Origin: Granulicella rosea
GTDB lineage: Bacteria > Acidobacteriota > Terriglobia > Terriglobales > Acidobacteriaceae
Assembly: GCF_900188085.1 (NCBI RefSeq)
Contig: NZ_FZOU01000003.1
Span: 186,001 to 250,000 of the forward strand
Direction: 5' to 3'
DNA length: 64,000 nucleotides
Under the pieces are notes generated by a model. That model did no database searches, was not told the DNA's origin, and saw only the letters and a program-made list of their open reading frames with translations. The position numbers and the translations under genes are program-made. How positions within the stretch are numbered: the first letter of the stretch is position 1; each line of letters opens with the position of its first letter. Shown here piece after piece: positions 1 to 8,974 of the stretch.

Positions 1-744
1 GTGGTGGAGGCGGCGCTGCTCGGAAAGACCGGCTGCGAGACCCGCTGCTACGTCGATACCGGGCCGATCCTCGAGCGGGATCTCGCCGCCAAGGCTGGGA
101 TCGGCTGGATCGGGAAGAACACCTGCGTGCTCAACCAGCAGCTTGGATCGTGGCTGCTGCTGGGCGTCATTGCGACCTCGCTGCCGGCCTTTGAGGGCGA
201 ACTGGCGCTCGCCCCGGACCGCTGCGGAAGCTGCACGCGCTGCATCGACGCCTGTCCCACCGATGCGCTGATCGCGCCGCGCCAGATGGACGCCTCGCTC
301 TGCATCGCCTATCTGACGATCGAAAAGAAAGGAATGATCGCCGAGGAGCTGCGAGCGAAGGTCGGCCGGCAGGTCTTCGGGTGCGACATCTGCCAGGATG
401 TCTGCCCCTGGAACCGGCGCTCGCCCGTCGCCGTCAAGCAAGGCCTGATGACCCGGACGGAGCTGGTGAACCCGGACCTGGAGCAGCTCGCGAGCCTCGA
501 TGCGGCGGAGTTCAAACTCTGGTTCAAGGGTTCTCCGCTCGAACGGACGAAGCGCCACCGGCTCCATCGGAACGTCGCGATCGCCATGGGCAACAGCGGC
601 GACCGGCGGTTTGCCGCACGGCTGGAGAGATGGTCCGCGAGCGAGGACGCGGTGCTCGCCGAGGCGGCGCGGTGGGCGCTCACGCGGCTGGCGATTTTGA
701 CGGAAGAATCCAATTTGGCGGAAGAATCCAAAGACCGCCTTTAG
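1..744 (+). CDS. queG: Epoxyqueuosine reductase QueG, 3' part (truncated by window edge)
   Basis: C-terminal about 247 residues of QueG, the iron-sulfur/cobalamin enzyme that reduces epoxyqueuosine to queuosine in tRNA wobble position 34. Two ferredoxin-type clusters are visible: CGSCTRCIDACP (about residue 77 of the visible part) and CDICQDVCP (about residue 128). The region before them (GIGWIGKNT) matches the QueG core, and the Leu/Ala-rich end fits the HEAT-like C-terminal domain of the long form. The frame is open to base 1, so the true start lies outside the window. The next gene begins 9 bp after the stop, suggesting co-transcription with the YihY protein. Confidence 0.93.
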   Translation: MVEAALLGKTGCETRCYVDTGPILERDLAAKAGIGWIGKNTCVLNQQLGSWLLLGVIATSLPAFEGELALAPDRCGSCTRCIDACPTDALIAPRQMDASLCIAYLTIEKKGMIAEELRAKVGRQVFGCDICQDVCPWNRRSPVAVKQGLMTRTELVNPDLEQLASLDAAEFKLWFKGSPLERTKRHRLHRNVAIAMGNSGDRRFAARLERWSASEDAVLAEAARWALTRLAILTEESNLAEESKDRL

Positions 745-753
745 AATCACGTC

Positions 754-1731
754 ATGGATGATCTGAAGATCGTGCCCGCGGACGCCTCGAAGCCCGCGCC
801 GGAACCGAAGTCCGAACTGGAATCGAAGCCCGCGCCTGCGGGGCCTGACCCGAAGCCCGAGCTGGAAAAGCAGGCTGTGCCGCTCGAAGAGGTGAAGCCC
901 GTCGTCGCGAAGCCGGGGCTTGGCCCGCAGATGCTCGCGCTCGGCAAATACATGGCCGGCACGGAGGTCCATACCTACGCCTTCAGCGTCGCGGCGAATG
1001 TCATCCTGTCACTATTTCCGTTCATCGTGCTGCTTTTGACGATCAGCCGCAACGTCTTTCATTCCAAGCAGATGGAGGCGGTCGTCGGCGACCTGATGAC
1101 CAGTCTGCTGCCCACCGGCGCGGCTATGGTGATGCGCAACGCGCATCCGCAGAAGGGCATGCAGATCTTCTCGATCGCCATGCTGCTGATCTCGTCGACC
1201 GGTGTCTTTTTGCCGCTCGAGGTCGCGTTGAACGCGGTCTGGGGTGTGAAGAAGAACCGCAACTACCTGCAGAATCAGATCGTTTCGATCGGCCTCGCGG
1301 CGGCGGTTGGAGCGCTAGCGCTGGCCTCGGTCGGGCTGACCGCCGGGCAGCGCGGCATGATGCGCTGGATCTTCTTCGGCCACACGGAGAATGTCGTCTT
1401 CAACATGCTGGCGGGCGGCGTACTGAACTTCTTCGCCATCATTGCGAGCATCCTGCTCTTCTTCCTGATCTACTGGATCCTGCCCAACCGCAAGATTCCC
1501 GCGCGCGCCGTGCTGCCGACGGCCATCGTCATCGGCGTGCTGTGGGAGATCGCCAAGTACATCTACGTGCTGATGCTGCCCCGGCTGGACTTCCGCAACG
1601 TCTACGGGCCATTCCAGACGACGGTCGGCCTGATGATGTGGTCGTTCCTCTCCGGTCTGCTGCTGCTGGCCGGGGCGCACTTCTCGGCGACGCGGTATGC
1701 GCTGGAGACGGCGGTGGAAGAGACAACCTAG
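754..1731 (+). CDS. YihY/BrkB family inner-membrane protein
   Basis: 325 residues. The first 70 residues are a Pro/Glu/Lys-rich cytoplasmic extension with repeated EPKSELESKP-like units. The remainder is a YihY/virulence factor BrkB domain with about six hydrophobic segments, and the family pattern is seen around HTYAFSVAANVILSLFPF and GPFQTTVGLMMWSFLSG. Family members were once called RNase BN, which is now considered wrong; the true function is unknown. The ATG lies just after queG. A perfect 12-bp palindrome (GAGCGGCCGCTC, 1732-1743) follows directly after the stop, between this gene and the convergent lipoprotein gene. Confidence 0.85.
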   Translation: MDDLKIVPADASKPAPEPKSELESKPAPAGPDPKPELEKQAVPLEEVKPVVAKPGLGPQMLALGKYMAGTEVHTYAFSVAANVILSLFPFIVLLLTISRNVFHSKQMEAVVGDLMTSLLPTGAAMVMRNAHPQKGMQIFSIAMLLISSTGVFLPLEVALNAVWGVKKNRNYLQNQIVSIGLAAAVGALALASVGLTAGQRGMMRWIFFGHTENVVFNMLAGGVLNFFAIIASILLFFLIYWILPNRKIPARAVLPTAIVIGVLWEIAKYIYVLMLPRLDFRNVYGPFQTTVGLMMWSFLSGLLLLAGAHFSATRYALETAVEETT

Positions 1732-1752
1732 GAGCGGCCGCTCGTTCTTGCC

Positions 1753-3000
1753 CTAATGCCCGCCATCCGTCATCGCCTTGGTCACGATCGCGCTCGGCGC
1801 CTGGCCAGCCGGCAGCATCGTGAAGAGCGCCGGGCCGAGCTTGCCCTGGGTCCGGATGACCGCCACGTCGCCCGAGTGCTGGTCGGCGGCGAGCAACAGA
1901 TGCTCGTCGGCCGAGAAGGCAAGCGAGTCGGGCGAGCTGCCCGTGTGCAGGCTGCTGACCAGCTTGCCGTCCTCGATGCTGTAGAGGCCGATGGCGTCCG
2001 CGCCGGAGTTCGAGACCCAGAGCGTGGAGTTGTCGTCGCTCACCACGCCGTGCGCGGGCCGGCTGCCGATGGGATACGTGCCGCCGACCTCGCAGGTATA
2101 GGTGGAGATCTCGGAGACTGAGTCCGAGAGGGTGTTCGAGACGAAGATCTCGCCGCCGTTCGGCTTCATGGCGATGTGCTCCGGCTGCTGGCCGACGTCG
2201 AGGAAGGCGAGCAGATGGTCGGTCAGCGCGGCGGAGTCCTGTTTGACCGCCCAGGAATCCGGCGCCTGCGCAAGCGCGATGCCCATCACCTGGTGGCCGC
2301 CCGAGCAGGCGACGAAGGCCCGCGAGTCGTCCGGCAGAATCGCCGCGTCGCTCGCGCCCGGGCAGTTGCCGAAGGTGGCTCGGAGCTTCAGCGGCGGGTC
2401 GGCCTTTCCGGTAGGTTTGGCGTCCGGCTCGGGCGGCAGGGCGGCGTCGTAGATTGAGACGCTGCCGCTGCCGCGGTTGGTGACGATCAGGGTGCGTCCG
2501 TTGGCGGCGATGCGAACCACGCCCGGCTGCTCGCCGGTGGAGGCCACGGCGATCTGGCGGCGCTGGTCGAGATCGAGCACGGAGATGTTGTTCGACCCGG
2601 AGTTGACGACGAAGGCGCGACGACCGGACGAGTCGACCGCGATGGCCACCGGCTGACGGTTGACCGGGATCGTCGCGGCGATCCGGTTTTTCGTGGTGTC
2701 GACGACGGAGATGGAACCGCTGGTCTGGCGCGTCTGCGTGTTGACGACGTAGACCTCGTCGCGGTGTCCGTTCACGGCCAGCGCGGTCGGCTCCGCGCCT
2801 ACCTGCAGGACGCGATCCTGGCGCAGGTAGACGAGGTCGAGTACGGAGACGGTGTTGCCGCCGCTGTTGGCGACATAGGCAAACTCGCGGAATCCGGCCG
2901 GAATGTCCGGAAAGCCGCTGCGGCGGCAGGCAGCCAGCGGCAGCAGGCACAGAGTGGCGATCGAGAGGCCGGCAATTCGGTTGGAAAGAGGTCTGTACAC
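1753..3000 (-). CDS. YncE-like beta-propeller lipoprotein
   Basis: 415 residues, GTG start. A signal peptide ends in the lipobox LAAC at about residues 22-25, so the product is probably a lipoprotein. The mature part consists of repeated blades of about 40-45 residues with the pattern AYVANSGGNTVSVLDL / AFVVNSGSNNISVLDL / LWVSNSGADAIGLYSI, typical of YVTN/YncE-type seven-bladed propellers. These proteins often bind ligands or DNA at the periplasmic face; the exact role is unknown. It is convergent with the YihY gene and downstream of the ccm genes on the same strand, separated from ccmD by about 165 bp. Confidence 0.8.
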   Translation of the reverse strand: MYRPLSNRIAGLSIATLCLLPLAACRRSGFPDIPAGFREFAYVANSGGNTVSVLDLVYLRQDRVLQVGAEPTALAVNGHRDEVYVVNTQTRQTSGSISVVDTTKNRIAATIPVNRQPVAIAVDSSGRRAFVVNSGSNNISVLDLDQRRQIAVASTGEQPGVVRIAANGRTLIVTNRGSGSVSIYDAALPPEPDAKPTGKADPPLKLRATFGNCPGASDAAILPDDSRAFVACSGGHQVMGIALAQAPDSWAVKQDSAALTDHLLAFLDVGQQPEHIAMKPNGGEIFVSNTLSDSVSEISTYTCEVGGTYPIGSRPAHGVVSDDNSTLWVSNSGADAIGLYSIEDGKLVSSLHTGSSPDSLAFSADEHLLLAADQHSGDVAVIRTQGKLGPALFTMLPAGQAPSAIVTKAMTDGGH

Positions 3001-3153
3001 TTCTGCGAGTCTAGTGCATTCCGCCCTGCGTATGACGCGGGAGAAATTTTTTCGAATAGCCGCAACTTCCGCCAGCGGCTGGGTTCAAATAAGTGGAAGC
3101 CGGAGACAGCACCTGACGGAGTTGTCTCCAAGTCATCTGCAAAACTCCTCGGA

Positions 3154-3182
3154 CAACGAAGTCGGCCTAGCTGACTTCGTTG
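3154..3182. terminator. Hairpin overlapping the ccmD stop codon
   Basis: Arms CAACGAAGTCGGC (3154-3166) and GCTGACTTCGTTG (3170-3182) pair over 13 bp with one G.U and a 3-nt loop. A run of eight T follows on the plus strand, which would suit a plus-strand terminator, but no plus-strand gene lies upstream. On the minus strand the ccmD stop codon sits in the loop and no U-tract follows. It may attenuate or stabilise the ccm transcript end. Confidence 0.5.
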
Positions 3183-3343
3183 ATTTTTTTTGCGCTGAAG
3201 GATTTTGTCTTGAACCACTCCTTCGCGACCCAGGCGATGTATCCGCCCTGGATGAGGAAGACGGCGGCGTAGGCGTAGACGAGGTGACGTCCGCCCATGG
3301 TCTGGAATTCATAGTGCATTGGCGTTTGGAATTCAAAGTGCAT
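3167..3343 (-). CDS. ccmD: CcmD-like small membrane protein
   Basis: 58 residues, the last gene of the ccm operon. One transmembrane helix (about residues 20-38, LVYAYAAVFLIQGGYIAWV) followed by a basic cytoplasmic tail is the CcmD layout; CcmD helps release holo-CcmE from the CcmABC complex. The start at 3343 is chosen because CGCAGGAG lies 7 nt upstream; it overlaps the ccmC stop by 11 bp. The first 16 codons are a tandem duplication of an 8-codon unit (MHFEFQTP, then MHYEFQTM), so a start at 3319 or 3298 cannot be excluded. Identified by size, topology and position rather than by strong sequence conservation. Confidence 0.75.
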   Translation of the reverse strand: MHFEFQTPMHYEFQTMGGRHLVYAYAAVFLIQGGYIAWVAKEWFKTKSFSAKKINEVS

Positions 3344-3348
3344 TGGGG
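3301..3348. repeat. 24-bp tandem duplication at the ccmC/ccmD junction
   Basis: Two adjacent 24-bp units, 3301-3324 and 3325-3348, identical at 21 of 24 positions, each containing GAATTC and the start triplet CAT (ATG on minus). It duplicates the first 8 codons of ccmD and overlaps the 3' end of ccmC. Confidence 0.85.
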
Positions 3349-4139
3349 GGCTCCTGCGTAAATCGCGGCTGAATGGGTTCGAGCGAGGCCTCGAGGACCG
3401 AAAGCGCCAGCTCCTGCTGCTGTAGCTGGCGTCGGCGTTCGAGCGCGAAGCGGAATGCAATCAGGAAGATACCCCACATCGCCCAACCGAGCACGTTCCA
3501 GCCGAAGGCGACGTACATGGAGTGATCGAGGCTGCCCTCGCCGGTCAGAACCGGCGCCGGATGTTGCGTGCGCCACCACTGGATCGACATGTAAACGATT
3601 GGTACGTCGATGGCCGCGAAGACCGAGATGACCGCGCCCACGGTCGACGTCTCCCCCGAAAGCGACAGCCGGCGCGTCAGCAGGTAGGCGACGTAGAGCA
3701 GCCAGAGCAGCAGCAGCGAAGTCAGGCGCGCGTCCCATGCCCACCAGATACCCCAGGCCGCGCGTCCCCAGAGCATGCCGGTCGCAAGGCACAGGCTCAC
3801 GTAGACGACCGTCACCTCCGCCGAGGCCAGCGCGAGCGCGTCCGCCGTCAGCGCGCTCAGCGGGTTGCGGCGGCGCAGAATCAGGTATGCGACCGACGCG
3901 CCGAAGTTCACGTACGGGAAGATGAGCCCGAGGATCGCCAGCGGCACATGGTAGTAGAAGATGCGCTGCATGTTGCCCATCGTGGCTTCGGTGGGCGCGA
4001 TGAAGATGGCCTGGCGAAAGCCGATGACGAGGACGACCAGCGTTGCGGCCAGCCAGAGCAGGCCGAGGATCTGGCCGGTGCTGGAGCTCTGCTCGGCGGG
4101 TGCGTCGGGGCCGGAGATGGTGTGGGTGCGCTGCGGCAT
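3333..4139 (-). CDS. ccmC: Cytochrome c maturation protein CcmC (heme handling)
   Basis: 268 residues, polytopic membrane protein of the heme-handling family. The tryptophan-rich motif WGIWWAWDARLTS (about residues 129-141) is diagnostic for CcmC and contacts heme presented to CcmE. Conserved histidines lie in YYHVPLA (before the WWD motif) and in the last periplasmic loop (SLDHSMYV, about residue 213). At least six hydrophobic segments are visible. The N-terminal 20 residues and the C-terminal 35 residues (Gln/Arg-rich) are longer than in the E. coli protein. It follows ccmB by about 35 bp and overlaps ccmD. Confidence 0.93.
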   Translation of the reverse strand: MPQRTHTISGPDAPAEQSSSTGQILGLLWLAATLVVLVIGFRQAIFIAPTEATMGNMQRIFYYHVPLAILGLIFPYVNFGASVAYLILRRRNPLSALTADALALASAEVTVVYVSLCLATGMLWGRAAWGIWWAWDARLTSLLLLWLLYVAYLLTRRLSLSGETSTVGAVISVFAAIDVPIVYMSIQWWRTQHPAPVLTGEGSLDHSMYVAFGWNVLGWAMWGIFLIAFRFALERRRQLQQQELALSVLEASLEPIQPRFTQEPPNAL

Positions 4140-4174
4140 ACGGATATTTTACGCGCTTTGCCGGCTGCTGGCCG

Positions 4175-4849
4175 TTATTCGGCGTTCAGAACGATGTCGA
4201 AGAGCAGCAGGCAGACCGTCGTGAAGACGACGTTGTAGCCGAAGAGCATCTTCACCCAGAGCTCGGGGTCGGACTCGCCGGTCAGAATGGCGGTCGTTGC
4301 CTGGATCATCGCCAGCAGCGCGGGCAGCGAGATAGGGAAGAGCACGAGCGGCAGCATCAGCTCGCGATTGCGCGTGCGCAGACCCAGCGCGGCGAAGAAC
4401 GTCCCGTTGCAGACCAGCGCCCAGGTGCCCAGCGGAAGCACCAGGAACATCATCCAACCCTCGCCCAACGCGTGCAGATTGTAGAAGATGACGAAGAGCG
4501 GCGCGAGCACCAGCTCCACCGCCGAGACGAAGATGAGGTTCGCGAGCGCCTTGCCGAGGAAGAGCGCGGAGGCCGGCGCGGGCGTCAGACGCTGCGCGTC
4601 CAGCACGTGATTGCGCACCTCGCGCGCCCAGCCCTGGTTCAAGGCCGTGATCGAGGCAAACAGCAGCGCCACCCACAGAATGCCGCCCGCGATCTGGCGC
4701 GAGGCCGCCGCCGTCGGATCGAAGGCCATCGAAAAGATGACGACGACCAGCAGCGAAAAGAACAGCATTCCGTTGATGGCGTCACGCGACCGCCATTCGA
4801 GGCGGAGGTCTTTGCGCAGATGGGTCAGGACGTGGTGAAGGTAGTTCAT
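4175..4849 (-). CDS. ccmB: Heme exporter membrane subunit CcmB
   Basis: 224 residues, six predicted transmembrane segments, close to the usual 220. CcmB is the permease partner of the ATPase CcmA in the complex that drives heme transfer to CcmE. The N-terminus MNYLHHVLTHLRKDLRLEWR and the ALNQGWAREVRNHVLDAQRLTP segment fit the family. The ATG overlaps the stop codon of ybaK by 4 bp (ATGA), implying translational coupling. An open frame extends much further upstream, but that part is a shadow of ybaK and ccmA. Confidence 0.9.
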   Translation of the reverse strand: MNYLHHVLTHLRKDLRLEWRSRDAINGMLFFSLLVVVIFSMAFDPTAAASRQIAGGILWVALLFASITALNQGWAREVRNHVLDAQRLTPAPASALFLGKALANLIFVSAVELVLAPLFVIFYNLHALGEGWMMFLVLPLGTWALVCNGTFFAALGLRTRNRELMLPLVLFPISLPALLAMIQATTAILTGESDPELWVKMLFGYNVVFTTVCLLLFDIVLNAE

Positions 4850-5340
4850 CCGGCCGCCCGTGTCATGTCGGCGACGGAGGCCTCGGCGGCGCGGAGGTAG
4901 TCCTCGGGCTTCAACAGCATCTGCAGGCCGCGCTGCCCGGCGGAGATGGAGATGACGTCGAAGAGTTCGATGGTCTCGTCCGCGAAGGCCGGGTAGGACT
5001 TCTTTGCGGCCAGCACGGTGACGCCGCCGCGAATGTATCCGGTCAGCGGCTCGACCTCTTTGAGCGGGGCGAGTTCGACCTTCTTGACGCCGGCTGCGGT
5101 CGCGAGTTTCTTGGGGTCGAGCTCGGCGTCGCCCGGCACGACGGCGAAGAGATAGTCGCGCCCACCCGCGTGGGTCAGCAGCGTCTTGAAGACCTGTTCG
5201 GGGGGCAGGCCGATCTTTTTGGCGACGGAGAGGGCGGTCAGGTCGTCGAGGTCGACCTCGTAGGGACGAAGTTCGTAGGCGATGCCGAGCTGGTCGAGCA
5301 GACGTGCCGCGTTCGTTTTGGTGGACGCCACTGCCTTCAT
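4846..5340 (-). CDS. ybaK: YbaK/EbsC-type Cys-tRNA(Pro) deacylase
   Basis: 164 residues, full length for the YbaK/INS family, which hydrolyses Cys-tRNA(Pro) or related misacylated tRNAs in the cytoplasm. Family hallmarks are the N-terminal TNAARLLDQLGIAYELRPYE, the KTLLTH segment, the conserved lysine region and GYIRGGVTVLAAKK near residue 100, the counterpart of the family's GYxRGGxSPxGxKK. The gene is inserted between ccmA and ccmB with 4-bp overlaps on both sides (ATGA junctions at 5337-5340 and 4846-4849), an unusual place for a translation-quality enzyme. Confidence 0.9.
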   Translation of the reverse strand: MKAVASTKTNAARLLDQLGIAYELRPYEVDLDDLTALSVAKKIGLPPEQVFKTLLTHAGGRDYLFAVVPGDAELDPKKLATAAGVKKVELAPLKEVEPLTGYIRGGVTVLAAKKSYPAFADETIELFDVISISAGQRGLQMLLKPEDYLRAAEASVADMTRAAG

Positions 5341-6068
5341 GCGGCGGTCTCGCGGAGCGTGTGGGCGACGATCGTGCCCTGGCGCACGGTGACGGTCGAG
5401 TCCGCAAGCGGCTCGGCAAGCTGCGCCAAGTGCGTCGTCAGGACGATGGTGCGGCGGCCGCCGCCGGTCACCGGCCAGGTGCGGAAGTCGGCCAGCAGCT
5501 CGACCATCTGCGATGCGGAACTTACGTCGAGATTCGAAAACGGCTCGTCCAGCAGCAGCAGTTCCGGGTCGGACTGCAGCACGCGGGCGAGCGACGTGCG
5601 CTGGCGCATCCCCTGCGAGTACTGGCCGACAGGTCGCGTCAGGTGTGGATCGAGTCCGACCGCGCGCAGCGCCATCTCGGGGCTGGCGACGCAGCCGCAG
5701 GAGTCGCCCGTGCGCTGCAGGCTGGCGAAGTACTTCAGGTTTTCCATGGCGGAGAGTTCGTCGTAGAGCATCGGCGCGTGGCTCATGTAGGCGACGCGCC
5801 CGCGCTGCTCGCCGGGCTGGCCGCCGAAGAGCGAGACCGTGCCGCGCGTCGGTGTGATAAGGCCGGCGAGCAGGCGCAGCAGCGTCGATTTGCCGGCGCC
5901 GTTCTCGCCCAGAATCATGGTGCAGGAGCCGGTTGCGAGCGTCAGCGTGGCGTTCTTGACGGCGGCGAATCCGCCGTAGATCTTCGAGACGCCGGCGAGC
6001 GAGATGGCGGGCGCGGTCGTGGAATGCAGCGGGGCAGCGGCCTTGCAGGATGTCTGCTGCATCTCCAT
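5337..6068 (-). CDS. ccmA: Heme exporter ATPase CcmA
   Basis: 243 residues, single ABC ATPase domain: Walker A GENGAGKST (about residue 57), ABC signature region YSQGMRQR (about 148), Walker B LLLLDEPF (about 168) and a switch histidine in TTHLAQ. CcmA powers release of holo-CcmE. Gene order ccmA-ybaK-ccmB-ccmC-ccmD, all with short overlaps or gaps, supports this assignment over a generic ABC ATPase. The first 20 residues are extra relative to the core; internal starts at 6062 or later are possible. Confidence 0.9.
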   Translation of the reverse strand: MEMQQTSCKAAAPLHSTTAPAISLAGVSKIYGGFAAVKNATLTLATGSCTMILGENGAGKSTLLRLLAGLITPTRGTVSLFGGQPGEQRGRVAYMSHAPMLYDELSAMENLKYFASLQRTGDSCGCVASPEMALRAVGLDPHLTRPVGQYSQGMRQRTSLARVLQSDPELLLLDEPFSNLDVSSASQMVELLADFRTWPVTGGGRRTIVLTTHLAQLAEPLADSTVTVRQGTIVAHTLRETAA

Positions 6069-6113
6069 GTCGTTCCCGTCTCCCGATGCGCCGATTTTAC
6101 TGCTTAGCCTTGC

Positions 6114-6181
6114 TTAAGGGCACGGCTTCAGCCGTGCTGTGACGCCTGGAGCTATCTGCGGCTTCAGCCGCTGAGGTACGA
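6114..6181. repeat. Dispersed two-hairpin repeat, copy 1
   Basis: Starts with a 24-mer (6114-6137) that is exactly the reverse complement of 49554-49577. It carries one hairpin (GCACGGC-TTCA-GCCGTGC) and a second (GCGGC-TTCA-GCCGC) about 20 bp later, ending GAGGTACGA. The copy at 49508-49577 aligns along its whole length in inverse orientation. Resembles a bipartite REP/BIME-type intergenic repeat. Confidence 0.8.
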
Positions 6182-6221
6182 TTTCGTCGACGAACCCAAA
6201 AAACAAGCGACGACCAATACG

Positions 6222-6252
6222 GGGGTCCTTCGCTGCGCTCAGGATGACGAGC
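6222..6252. repeat. Short hairpin repeat of the TCCTTCGC...AGGATGACRA type
   Basis: Imperfect hairpin TCCTTCGCTGCGCTCAGGA followed by TGACGAG. Related units lie at 8421-8470 and 31438-31468 (hairpin, then RATGACAA). Confidence 0.55.
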
Positions 6253-6259
6253 ATTTTTG

Positions 6260-6739
6260 CTAGTTCAAGGAAGCAGTGACCGCAGGTTTTGACACGGGCG
6301 CGGCCGTGGGCGTTCCCGGCGGCGTCGCTCCGGGAGCCGCTGGCGCGTACTTGCTGGCGCACTTGGCCTGGAGTTGCGTGGCGTGGAAGACGCCGTCGCG
6401 GCCATAGGTTCCGATGGCGAGCGCCTGCGCGTCGTCCTTGAAGGTATCCGGCGGCGGCTCCGCGCCCTGGTACGAGACCTCGAGCCGCTTGCCCTGTTCG
6501 ATCAGAGCGAAGTGCGCGTTGGTGCCGTTGCGCTGGATGCTGCCCGGCGCAACATTGCCGGCCACGCGCAGGTGACGCTTGTGAGCCACGTCGCCCATCT
6601 TCTGCATCTCCGAGATCGTGACGTAGTAGCTCTTGTTCTCGGCGATGCCCGAGTAGGTCAGGTATCCGATGGTCGACAGGATCACGACGCTGGCGATGAC
6701 GATCTTCGACGAACCGCGTTGCTGCGTTGGGCTTGGCAT
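6260..6739 (-). CDS. ccmE: CcmE heme chaperone, cysteine (CxxxY) type
   Basis: 159 residues from ATG 6739. One N-terminal transmembrane anchor (about 12-31), then the CcmE OB-fold with RHLRVAGNVAPGS (about 55-67), FALIEQGKRLEVSYQGAEPPDTF-like strands and GTYGRDGVFHATQL (about 110-123). The heme-binding motif normally written HxxxY is CASKY here: Cys127 and Tyr131, checked at codon level (TGC). This matches the variant CcmE known from archaea, Desulfovibrio and some other bacteria. A Pro/Ala tail follows. It lies 190 bp upstream of ccmA on the same strand, with a repeat in between. An upstream in-frame start at 6826 is less likely because it would run into the thiC leader. Confidence 0.88.
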   Translation of the reverse strand: MPSPTQQRGSSKIVIASVVILSTIGYLTYSGIAENKSYYVTISEMQKMGDVAHKRHLRVAGNVAPGSIQRNGTNAHFALIEQGKRLEVSYQGAEPPPDTFKDDAQALAIGTYGRDGVFHATQLQAKCASKYAPAAPGATPPGTPTAAPVSKPAVTASLN

Positions 6740-6833
6740 GGCTGTAGATAGTTTAGCAGCGTCGAAGCGAGAATCCGTGCGGCGCCCAGGTGGCCGATAC
6801 GGCGCCAGTTCCCGGCGTATACTCAATCGATAA

Positions 6834-8387
<1,554 letters not shown>

Positions 8388-8420
8388 GACAAAGGCACGA
8401 CAAATACAGAAGCAGATTCC

Positions 8421-8470
8421 CTTCGGGAATGACAAACAAAGTCCCTGCGAGAATGACAAACAGGGAAGGT
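8421..8470. repeat. Two tandem short hairpin repeats
   Basis: ATTCCCTTCGGGAAT followed by GACAAACAAA, then GTCCCTGCGAGAATGACAAACAGGG. Same hairpin-plus-TGACAA layout as at 6222 and 31438. Sits between the thiC stop and its terminator. Confidence 0.5.
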
Positions 8471-8476
8471 CAAACA

Positions 8477-8521
8477 AAAGACAAGAGCCACGTCCCATTG
8501 AGGGAGGTGGCGCTTGTCTTT
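8477..8521 (+). terminator. thiC downstream hairpin
   Basis: Arms AAAGACAAG-a-GCCAC (8477-8491) and GTGGC-g-CTTGTCTTT (8507-8521), 14 bp with one mismatch, 15-nt loop. The arm itself ends in TTT but no long T-run follows. Confidence 0.65.
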
Positions 8522-8639
8522 GCTGCCGGGGGAGGGCTTGGTGTTACAGGTGCTAAACCTGAGGGAAGAGATTTGTTGCGCCGGCGGAGCGGGGAGTCAG
8601 CCTAACGGGGTGGCGCGGGGCTCCGGCGGGTAAGGGCGC

Positions 8640-8741
8640 TTAGATGGAGTCTGCTTCTTCGCCGTTCGAGTTCATCGAGATGAGCGCGGGGGCCACGATC
8701 ATGGCCAGGAAAACCAGTGCGAGAACAACGTCATGAACCAT
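8640..8741 (-). CDS. 33-residue single-pass membrane peptide, unknown
   Basis: Unrecognised. From ATG 8741 the product begins MVHDVVLALVFLAMIVAPAL, a clear hydrophobic helix, and ends in an acidic, Asn-rich tail. AGAGGAA lies about 10 nt upstream. It stands alone in the 590-bp space between thiC and mscL. A longer open frame to 8825 exists but its N-terminal part is hydrophilic and lacks a ribosome site. Could be a small stress-type membrane peptide; coding status is inferred from the helix and the start context. Confidence 0.5.
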   Translation of the reverse strand: MVHDVVLALVFLAMIVAPALISMNSNGEEADSI

Positions 8742-8974
8742 CGGGGGAGTTCCTCTGCTTTCTGGGGCAGGTGAACTGCCTCTGAAAACAATCTTCCGCC
8801 GATGCTCGAAAACGCTGTATCCCACGGAGGCAGTTTCTCGATGACGCTTTCGTGGGATGTGCCGAAAAGGTCATATTCTTCGAATTTTCAAAGGAAAACG
8901 CTATGCCCGAGGTCCGGCATAGCGTTTGTGGTTACCGCGAAGAAGCGAAACGGGTTACCGCGTTGTCGATCGCG

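Noticed and set aside
1732..1743. Palindrome GAGCGGCCGCTC as terminator
   Set aside because: Too short, without loop or T-run; noted only as a local palindrome between convergent genes.
4850..5419. Long N-terminal extension of CcmB
   Set aside because: Overlaps ybaK entirely; the CcmB family start is at 4849, coupled to the ybaK stop.
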